DNA of 64,000 bases from Xanthomonas hyacinthi (lineage in GTDB: Bacteria > Pseudomonadota > Gammaproteobacteria > Xanthomonadales > Xanthomonadaceae). This document shows positions 57,095 through 64,000 of the stretch, piece by piece (position 1 is the first letter of the stretch; each line of letters starts with the position of its first letter). Where the stretch lies: the NCBI RefSeq assembly GCF_009769165.1, contig NZ_CP043476.1, positions 2,239,001 through 2,303,000 of the forward strand. Direction: 5' to 3'. The notes beneath the pieces were generated by a model. It searched no databases. It saw only the letters and a program-made list of their open reading frames with translations, and had not been told where the DNA came from. Made by a program: the position numbers and the translations under genes.

Positions 57095-58876
57095 ATGCAA
57101 TCCATCCCCCACCTCGCCCTTTTCCTCTCGCTGTTGTCGCTTGTCGGCGCCGCCCAGGCCAGCGGCACGATCGAAAAAGTACAGATCCTGGGCCTGGACG
57201 AGGGCGACGACGCGGCGATGATCGAGAACATCGAAGTCGCGCTGTCGCTGTACCAGACCATCGGCAAGGTGCAGGGCGAATCGCGCCTGGAGTACCTGCT
57301 GAGCCAGGCCGAGCGGCAGACCCGGCAGGCGCTGGAACCGTTCGGCTACTACACCCCGACCATCACCGTCGAAGCGCCGCGCCGCGCCGACACGCTCACC
57401 GTGACCGTGCACGTGGACAAGGGCGAGCCGGTGCGGGTACGCAATTTCCATGTGGGCATCACCGGGTCGGCCGAGGACGACAGCTACCTGGGCGAAGACC
57501 TGCAGAAGTTCCATCCCAAGACCGGCGAGGTCTTCGACCACACCACCTACGAGACCAGCAAGGTCGCCATCACCCGGCGCCTGGCCGAGCGCGGCTACTT
57601 CGATGCCGACTTCACCCAGCGCAAGGTCGAGGTGACCCGTGCCGACCACGCCGCCGACATCGACCTGAGCTGGGACAGCGGCCGCCGCTACAACATGGGC
57701 GCGATCCGCTTCCACCAGGACTATTTCAAGCAGACGCTGTTCGATCCGCTGGTGTACTGGGACGAAGGCAGCTACTACCACGAAGGCAAGCTCGACCGGC
57801 TGCGCGAGTCGCTGGTCAAGCTCGACTATTTCAGCGTCGTGGACATCCAGCCCAAGCCCGCGGAGGCCGACGCCGACGGCAATGTGCCGGTCGATGTGAA
57901 GCTGACCCGCGCCAAGCGCAGCATCTACACCAGCGGCGTCAGCTATGGCAGCGAGAGCGGCGCCGGCGTGCGCCTGGGCGTGGACCGGCGCTACGTCAAT
58001 GCGCGCGGGCACAAGCTCAGCACCCAGCTGGACTATGCGCAGAAACGCAAGAGCCTGATCACCAGCTACCGGGTGCCGGCATTCCGCTGGCTCGACGGCT
58101 GGTACACCGCCTCGCTGCGCGTCTACGACGAGCAGACCGACTACATCGACCTGCGCAACCTCAAGCTCACCGGCAGCCGCAGCGGCGAGATCAACGAGCA
58201 CTGGACCGCGATCGCCTCGCTCAACGCGCTGCGCGAGCGCTGGCGCTACGCCACCGACGAGGTGTTCGACGGCGCGCTGTACCAGTACTCCACGCTGGTC
58301 TATCCGCAGATCGAAGCCGACTACGTGGGCGTGGACGACAAGGTATTCCCGCGCAAGGGCTTCAGCGGCAACGTCAGCCTGCGCGCCGGCGCCGAAGGGC
58401 TAGGCTCGGACGCCAGCTTCACCCAGGCGCACATGCGCCTGAACTGGTTCCAGGGCCTGGGCGACAACAGCCGCCTGATCCTGCGCGGCGAAGCTGGCAG
58501 CACCTGGACCAACGCGCTGGTGGCGATGCCGCCGAGCCTGCGTTTCTTCGCCGGCGGCGACAACAGCATCCGCGGCTACGCATTCCGCGAGGTCGGCCCG
58601 CGCACCGCCAAGCCGGACCGCTTCGCACTCGGCGCCAAGCACGTGCTCACCGGCAGCGCCGAATACGAGCAGTACTTCAAGGGCGGGCCGTGGGGCGGCG
58701 CGGTGTTCGTCGACAGCGGCAGCGCCTTCGACGATACCCCCGACTGGCACACCGGCGTCGGCTTCGGCGTGCGCTGGCGCTCGCCGGTGGGGCCGGTAAG
58801 GGTGGACATCGCGCACGGCTTGAACGATCCGGACTCGCAGTTCCAGCTCTATCTCAACATCGGAGCCAACCTGTGA
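57095..58876 (+). CDS. tamA: Translocation and assembly module protein TamA
   Basis: 593 residues of the Omp85 superfamily. A signal peptide (LALFLSLLSLVGAAQAS) is followed by about 240 residues of POTRA domains (IEKVQILGLDEGDDAAMIEN; ERQTRQALEPFGYYTPTITV) and a C-terminal 16-strand barrel with the conserved loop-6 region RFFAGGDNSIRGYAFREVGP. It inserts barrel proteins such as autotransporters into the outer membrane with TamB. Its stop overlaps the tamB GTG (GTGA), confirming the pair. Confidence 0.93.
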   Translation: MQSIPHLALFLSLLSLVGAAQASGTIEKVQILGLDEGDDAAMIENIEVALSLYQTIGKVQGESRLEYLLSQAERQTRQALEPFGYYTPTITVEAPRRADTLTVTVHVDKGEPVRVRNFHVGITGSAEDDSYLGEDLQKFHPKTGEVFDHTTYETSKVAITRRLAERGYFDADFTQRKVEVTRADHAADIDLSWDSGRRYNMGAIRFHQDYFKQTLFDPLVYWDEGSYYHEGKLDRLRESLVKLDYFSVVDIQPKPAEADADGNVPVDVKLTRAKRSIYTSGVSYGSESGAGVRLGVDRRYVNARGHKLSTQLDYAQKRKSLITSYRVPAFRWLDGWYTASLRVYDEQTDYIDLRNLKLTGSRSGEINEHWTAIASLNALRERWRYATDEVFDGALYQYSTLVYPQIEADYVGVDDKVFPRKGFSGNVSLRAGAEGLGSDASFTQAHMRLNWFQGLGDNSRLILRGEAGSTWTNALVAMPPSLRFFAGGDNSIRGYAFREVGPRTAKPDRFALGAKHVLTGSAEYEQYFKGGPWGGAVFVDSGSAFDDTPDWHTGVGFGVRWRSPVGPVRVDIAHGLNDPDSQFQLYLNIGANL

Positions 58877-61800
58877 GCGCGACCGGCCCCGCCACGCCTG
58901 CACCGCCGCCGCGGCGCCCGCGCTTCTACCGGCGCAAGCGCTTCTGGTGGGGCTCGGCGCTGACCGTCGCCGGGCTCGGCCTGCTGGCCTTGCTGGCCGT
59001 GTACTGGCTGCTGCAGACGGTGGCCGGGCGCGATGTGCTGCTGGCGCAGATCGTGGCGCGGCTGCCGGCCGGATCCTCGCTGACCTGGGAGCGCGCCGAG
59101 GGTCCGCTGGCCGGTCCGCTGATCCTGTACAACCTGGATTTCCGCTACGACCAGATCCACTTCACCGCCGAGCGCGCCTACCTGGATCCGGACATCCGCC
59201 CGCTGCTCGGGCGCAAGCTGCAACTCGACACGCTGCAGCTGAAGAACGCCACGCTCAACCTGGCCAAGAGCGACGAACCGTTCGAACTGCCGAGCTGGCC
59301 GCAGTCGCTGCCGCAGATCGAAGTGCCGCTGGCGCTGCAGGCCGATCGCATCCTGATCAACGGACTGCGCATCACCCAGGCGCAGCAGCCGATGATCGAT
59401 ATCCACACGCTGCATGGCGGCATCGAAGTGGCCAATGGCGAATTCCGTGCCAGGCAGCTGGTGGTGACCAGCGACCGCGGCGATTTCCGTGTCGATGGCG
59501 ATTACGTGCCGGCGCAGGACTACAAGGCCAACCTCACCGCCAGCGCGGTCTTGCCGGCCGCGCGCGGGCGCACGCCGGCGCGGCTGGGCCTGGTCGCGCG
59601 CGGCAACCTGGACAAGATGGAAGTGGCGATCGCCGGCAACGCGCCAGCGCCGCTGCGCACCACGCTGGTGTTCACCGGCCGCACCGATCCCACCTGGCAG
59701 TTCGCGGCGAGCAGCAAGGCGCTGGACCCGTCGCTGTTCGTGCCGCCCGGCGATACCGCGGCCCCCGCCAGCGAGCCGATCGCGTTCGACCTCAGTGCGT
59801 CGGGCAAGGGCGGCGACGCCAAGCTGCAGGGTCAGCTCGCCTACGGCGCGCAGACGCTGACGCTGGACCCGTCCAATGTGCGCCTGGACAACCAGGTGCT
59901 CACCGTCGCGCCGCTGCAACTGCGCGCCTTCGACGGCCAGGCGCGGCTGCGCGGCACCGCCGACTTCCGCGATCCGAACAACGCCACGTTCCGCTTCTCG
60001 GTCAATGCCAGCGGCCTGAATTTCGCCACCGCACCGGACCCGTCCACGCCGGATGCGCCGGCCGTGCCGATCAAACTGGTCGACGCCAACCTCGGCCTGG
60101 CCGGTACGCTGAAACAGTGGGCCACCTACGGCGAGGCCACCGTATCGCGCGGTAAGGACAGCGCCGAACTGCACCTGGATGTGCGTGGCGACGACCAGCG
60201 CGCGCAGCTCAAGCAGGTGCAGGCGAAGATGCCCAGCGGCACGCTCGACCTCGGCGGCGAAGTGGCATGGGCGCCGGAACTGAGCTGGGATCTGAACGCC
60301 ACGCTGGCCGGCTTCGACCCCGGCTATTTCGCACCGGGCTGGGACGGCACCCTGTCCGGCCAGTTCGCCTCCAAGGGCAAGCAGTTGCCGGCGCATGCCG
60401 ACGGCAGCGCCGCCGGCTACCAGGCCAGCCTCGACGTGCCGCGCCTGAACGGCAAGCTGCGCAGCCGCCCGCTCGACGCCACCGGCACCTTCGCGCTGCA
60501 GGGCGCGCAGGGCGAAGGCAAGCTGCAACTGGCGTTGGGCGACAGCCGCGTGCAGGCGCAGGGCAAGGTCGGCGACCAGCTCGACATCGATGCGCAATTG
60601 CAGCCGCTGCAATTGGCCGACCTGCTGCCTGGCGCCACCGGCAGCCTGCGCGGCAGCGTGCAGGTCAAGGGCCGCCGCGATGCGCCCGACCTCACCGCCG
60701 ACCTCACCGGCAACGGCCTGAAGTGGGACAGCTACGGCGCCGACAGCGTGAGCCTGCGCGGGCGCCTGCCGTGGCGCGGCAGCGGCGGCGAACTGGCCTT
60801 GCGCGGCAGCGCGATCAGCGCCGGCGTGGCGCTGCAGACGCTGCGCGTGGACGCACGCGGTGCGGTGGAGAACCTGCAGCTCGATGCCGACACCCACAAC
60901 GACATGGGCGCGCTCGCCGTCGCCGGGCAAGTGCGCCGCGACGGCGCGCGCTGGCAGGGTGGCTTGAACACGCTGCGGGTGGCACCGGCCAAGGGCGAGC
61001 CGTGGCAACTGCGGCAACCGGCCACGTTCGCCGTCGCCGGCAGCGCCTTCACCCTGTCCGACACCTGCCTCGGCGCCAGCGGCGGCGGCGCGCTGTGCGT
61101 GGCCGCGAACTGGCCCAAGCAAGGTCTGACCCTGCGCGGCGACGCCTTGCCGCTGTCGCTGGTGCAACCGTGGCTGCCGCCCAACAGCGGCCGCAAGATG
61201 TATCTGCGCGGCGAACTCACCCTCGACGGCAGCTTCAAGCCGGCCGGCAATGCGTGGCAGGGATCGCTGCGGCTGGCCTCGCGCGAAGGCGGCCTGCGCC
61301 TGGGCGACAACGCGCGCGGCGAACTGCTGCGCTACGACCAGTTCAGTTTCGTCACCGATTTCACCGCGCAGCACATCCATTCCAAGCTCGGCGTCGGCTT
61401 CCAGGGCGACGGCTTCATCGATGCCGCCGTGGACACCGGCTGGGACGCGTACGCGCCGCTCACCGGCGAGATCTACATGAACATGTCGCGGCTGTACTGG
61501 ATGGAGCTGTTCTCGCCCGACCTGGTGCGGCCCAAGGGCCTGGTCGAAGGCCACGTCAGCCTGCGCGGCACGCGCTCGCAGCCGTCGATGGGCGGCGACG
61601 CCACGCTCAGCGACTTCACCGGCGAACTGCCGGCGCTGGGCCTGACCCTGAGCGAAGGCAAGGGCCGCTTCGACGCGCAGCCGGACGGATCGGCGCGCAT
61701 CGTCGCCTCGGTCAAATCCGGCGAAGGCACGCTCAACGTCGACGGCGGCCTGTCCTGGTATGGCGACAGCACGCCGCTGCAGTTGAATATCCGCGGCAGC

Positions 61801-62709
61801 AACGTGCTGGTGTCGAATACCGCCGAACTGCGTGCGGTGGCCAATCCCGACCTGCAGTTCGGCATCGCCAACAAGACCATGAAATTGAATGGCCAGGTCA
61901 GCGTGCCGTCGGCGGACATCGACCTGGAACGGCTGGACCGCGGCACCTCGGTGTCCGAGGACGTGGTGGTGCTGGACCCGGCCGACCCGGAAGAAACGCC
62001 GAGCTCGCCACTGGAAATGGACCTGCGCGTGGTGCTCGGCGACCAGGTCAAGATGGCCGGCTTCGGCCTGAAGGGCGCGCTGACCGGCGCCATGCAGGTG
62101 CGCTCGCGCCAGGGCCGCGAGATGACCGCCACCGGCGGCCTCGACGTCAGCGGCCAGTACAAGGCCTACGGCCAGGACCTGACCATCACCCGCGGCCAGC
62201 TGACCTGGAGCAACAACGTCGTCTCCGACCCGCGCATCAACATGCGCGCGCAGCGCAAGATCGGCGACGTCACCGCCGGCATCGACGTCACCGGCCGCGC
62301 CACCGCCCCGCGCGCCGACGTGTGGTCGGACCCGTCGATGTCGCAATCCGAAGCGATGGCGTACCTGGTCCTGGGTCGCAGCCTCAGCAACGCCAGCAGC
62401 GACGAAGCCGACCAGGTTACCGCCGCGGCCAGCGCGCTGTCGGCCGGCAGCGGCATCCTCGCCTCGCAACTCGGCGCCAAGCTCGGCTTCGACGACGCCG
62501 GCGTCAGCCAATCGCGCACCCTCGGCGGCTCGGTGGTCGGTTTCGGCAAATATCTGTCGCCCCGGCTTTACGTCAGCTACGGCGTCTCCCTGGTCGGCAG
62601 CGGCTCGGTGCTGACCCTCAAGTACCTGCTCGGCCGCGGCTTCGACGCGGAAGTGGAATCGAGCACGGTGGAGAATCGTGGGTCGCTTAATTGGCGGAAG
62701 GAGAAGTAG
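58873..62709 (+). CDS. tamB: Translocation and assembly module protein TamB
   Basis: 1278 residues. One N-terminal membrane helix (FWWGSALTVAGLGLLALLAV) anchors it in the inner membrane. The rest is a long beta-taco-like repeat body across the periplasm (for example LQLDTLQLKNATLNLAKSD). The C-terminal 330 residues form the DUF490/TamB domain (LTITRGQLTWSNNVVSDPRI ... EAMAYLVLGRSLSNASSDE), which contacts TamA. It starts with GTG 58873, overlapping tamA. Recent work on the family also implicates TamB-like proteins in phospholipid transport to the outer membrane. Confidence 0.92.
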   Translation: MSATGPATPAPPPRRPRFYRRKRFWWGSALTVAGLGLLALLAVYWLLQTVAGRDVLLAQIVARLPAGSSLTWERAEGPLAGPLILYNLDFRYDQIHFTAERAYLDPDIRPLLGRKLQLDTLQLKNATLNLAKSDEPFELPSWPQSLPQIEVPLALQADRILINGLRITQAQQPMIDIHTLHGGIEVANGEFRARQLVVTSDRGDFRVDGDYVPAQDYKANLTASAVLPAARGRTPARLGLVARGNLDKMEVAIAGNAPAPLRTTLVFTGRTDPTWQFAASSKALDPSLFVPPGDTAAPASEPIAFDLSASGKGGDAKLQGQLAYGAQTLTLDPSNVRLDNQVLTVAPLQLRAFDGQARLRGTADFRDPNNATFRFSVNASGLNFATAPDPSTPDAPAVPIKLVDANLGLAGTLKQWATYGEATVSRGKDSAELHLDVRGDDQRAQLKQVQAKMPSGTLDLGGEVAWAPELSWDLNATLAGFDPGYFAPGWDGTLSGQFASKGKQLPAHADGSAAGYQASLDVPRLNGKLRSRPLDATGTFALQGAQGEGKLQLALGDSRVQAQGKVGDQLDIDAQLQPLQLADLLPGATGSLRGSVQVKGRRDAPDLTADLTGNGLKWDSYGADSVSLRGRLPWRGSGGELALRGSAISAGVALQTLRVDARGAVENLQLDADTHNDMGALAVAGQVRRDGARWQGGLNTLRVAPAKGEPWQLRQPATFAVAGSAFTLSDTCLGASGGGALCVAANWPKQGLTLRGDALPLSLVQPWLPPNSGRKMYLRGELTLDGSFKPAGNAWQGSLRLASREGGLRLGDNARGELLRYDQFSFVTDFTAQHIHSKLGVGFQGDGFIDAAVDTGWDAYAPLTGEIYMNMSRLYWMELFSPDLVRPKGLVEGHVSLRGTRSQPSMGGDATLSDFTGELPALGLTLSEGKGRFDAQPDGSARIVASVKSGEGTLNVDGGLSWYGDSTPLQLNIRGSNVLVSNTAELRAVANPDLQFGIANKTMKLNGQVSVPSADIDLERLDRGTSVSEDVVVLDPADPEETPSSPLEMDLRVVLGDQVKMAGFGLKGALTGAMQVRSRQGREMTATGGLDVSGQYKAYGQDLTITRGQLTWSNNVVSDPRINMRAQRKIGDVTAGIDVTGRATAPRADVWSDPSMSQSEAMAYLVLGRSLSNASSDEADQVTAAASALSAGSGILASQLGAKLGFDDAGVSQSRTLGGSVVGFGKYLSPRLYVSYGVSLVGSGSVLTLKYLLGRGFDAEVESSTVENRGSLNWRKEK

Positions 62710-62958
62710 GGGGAAGGGGGGGCTAGGAGGCCGTGCAGTACTGGCTTGAAGGCTAAGATTGAAGAAGGGAATGTTGACGTCCACATCTTCATCTTGTATT
62801 AATGAGACATCCTCGGTGCAACGCCGAGGTCTCGGGGGGAAATTATCCGATTGTGACGCGGAAGTCCGTAGATGGTCTCCCATGCGTGATCCGCATGGAC
62901 GTTTTGCTTTGCCGATGCGGCGCTGCGCTGATTTTTTATCTTCTGAGAGGGGGCGGGA

Positions 62959-64000
62959 ATGCTAGGAGTTCGAAGCCGTAGTCAGTCGTTTTTTGTAACA
63001 TGGACGTCAGCTTCTTTGTGGCTTTTTCTAGCGTCCAACCTCACAGCGCAAACGATCCCCGACCAATACGAGAAAGTTATTCGTGAGCGTGGCCAGATAA
63101 CTGGATTGGGCTCCGAGTTATTTGGAGACAAGGTTGGGCTTTACATGGGGGATTTGGAATTTGTTCAAAAAGACATTGATATTCCGGGGAATAATACACT
63201 GTCTGTTTCTATCTCTCGGCGTTTTGTTGTTAATTCAAGCAATTTGATAACGTCGCGACCTTTTAAGGATTGGGAGCTTGACGTCCCTCACATCCATGGC
63301 GTTTTCGCAATAAACTCGTCTCCCAATAATTCTGGATGGGAGCCTACCCGATGTTCCCAGTTCTTTGCTCCCTTGGGTGTGAGTGCTTCGGAAGGAGTGA
63401 GTTATCCAAGCGAAATTTTGTGGAACGGAACATATGTATATCTTCCGGGGGTAGGGGATCAGGAGATTTTAAAAGCAACTCCTGCAGCACTCCCCACACC
63501 TCAGGATGGAACGGCTTATCCGCTTTCTACGAAAGACGCCTCCATATTCAGTTGTTTGAGCTCTTTAGCTGGGTCCAGTTCCGGCACCGGCGAAGGATTC
63601 ACGATGATTCGTCCGGACGGGACGAAGTATCGTTTTGACCATTTAGTGACGCGTTATGCAAGCAGCCTGCTTGATAGCTACGGTAAGCCGGTTCGGAGAA
63701 ATGAGATTTGGATTCTCCCGACATCGGTGACGGATCGCTTCGGAAATACCGTGACTTATACATGGTCCGGCTGGCAATTGATCAGCATCGTTGCCAGTGA
63801 TGGGCGGCGAATCGATATAACCGGGTTGCCGATTACGAGTGTTACTGACGGAACAAGAACATGGAGATATGAATACTCGAACTCCAGCACGCCTGCGCTG
63901 ATCAAGGTCAGTCTCCCGGACAACTCTGTTTGGCAATATGCCTTGTCCCAGCTGTATGGGGAGCAATCTGTTATCGATGGTGCTGGTGCATGTAATTCGG
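62959..64000 (+). CDS. RHS/YD-repeat family protein, N-terminal part (runs off the right edge)
   Basis: The frame from ATG 62959 is open to the window edge, giving 347 residues. An export signal is likely (FFVTWTSASLWLFLASNLTAQ region). The sequence includes IRPDGTKYRFDHLVTRYAS, SVTDRFGNTVTYTWSG and SVTDGTRTWRYEYSNSSTP, which are the DG...Y and DxxGNxxxY patterns of RHS/YD repeat proteins. GAGAGGGGGCGGGA just before the ATG is a strong ribosome site. Unlike tamAB upstream, this gene is AT-rich (roughly half A+T), which points to horizontal acquisition. Its C-terminal toxin or effector tip, if any, lies outside the window. Confidence 0.78.
   Translation, partial: MLGVRSRSQSFFVTWTSASLWLFLASNLTAQTIPDQYEKVIRERGQITGLGSELFGDKVGLYMGDLEFVQKDIDIPGNNTLSVSISRRFVVNSSNLITSRPFKDWELDVPHIHGVFAINSSPNNSGWEPTRCSQFFAPLGVSASEGVSYPSEILWNGTYVYLPGVGDQEILKATPAALPTPQDGTAYPLSTKDASIFSCLSSLAGSSSGTGEGFTMIRPDGTKYRFDHLVTRYASSLLDSYGKPVRRNEIWILPTSVTDRFGNTVTYTWSGWQLISIVASDGRRIDITGLPITSVTDGTRTWRYEYSNSSTPALIKVSLPDNSVWQYALSQLYGEQSVIDGAGACNS

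Noticed and set aside
58849..62883. 1344-residue open frame on the minus strand opposite tamB
   Set aside because: Same cause; the plus-strand TamB has the membrane anchor and DUF490 domain and is coupled to tamA.

Overview
The window looks like chromosomal DNA of a Xanthomonas-type gammaproteobacterium. Most of it is very GC-rich and densely packed, and many genes overlap by ATGA or GTGA. It opens in a xanthomonadin/aryl-polyene pigment cluster, carries TamA/TamB and PlsB, and encodes an AvrE/DspE-family type III effector behind a perfect plant-inducible-promoter box. That set fits a plant-pathogenic xanthomonad. I cannot fix the species from sequence alone.

Layout. 1-3553 (minus): four pigment genes (ketosynthase, chain-length-factor-like protein, family 2 glycosyltransferase, FAD-dependent halogenase-like protein cut by the window edge). 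3747-7314: YcgL protein and a large membrane ankyrin protein. 7724-11280: GH15 glucoamylase/trehalase-type enzyme overlapping glucose-6-phosphate dehydrogenase, which has a histone-H1-like basic tail. 11526-24984: a type I secretion island with an HlyB-type ABC transporter, an HlyD adaptor broken by an internal deletion and frameshift, an IS30-family insertion, a lipoprotein and a 2804-residue RTX protein with an N-terminal lipase. 25335-27167: KefB/KefC-type antiporter.

27300-30850 is degenerate: IS5 and IS110 transposase fragments, a LysR/aldo-keto reductase pair, a GH43 fragment, a DUF465 gene and an internally deleted DUF488 gene. 31017-34633: PlsB and a lipoprotein. 34916-44375: a carbohydrate-uptake locus (exported discoidin/(alpha/alpha)6 hydrolase, LacI regulator with a matching operator, Oar-like TonB-dependent receptor) followed by a small secreted orphan and a tryptophan-halogenase-like flavoenzyme. 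44578-48332 (minus): PyrF, a HAD acid phosphatase lipoprotein, type II NADH dehydrogenase and its TetR neighbour. 48838-50341: RidA-like protein and YceH. 50399-55741 (minus): the AvrE-family effector, with its promoter near 56254-56315 and two decayed genes upstream. 57095-62709: TamA/TamB. 62959 onward: the AT-richer start of an RHS/YD-repeat protein.

The most unusual structure is a composite repeat present at four places (27457-27576, 29758-29903, 48535-48793, 49400-49526). Each copy has a near-perfect hairpin of about 20-bp arms with a near-invariant 13-nt loop, flanked on one side by short tandem units containing AAAGGGGCC and on the other by GGCCCCTTTT-type units. The copies occur as two same-orientation pairs, one bracketing LysR/aldo-keto reductase and the other bracketing the RidA gene. 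Two copies sit exactly at the broken ends of truncated genes. I do not recognise this family; it is the best candidate here for an undescribed element.
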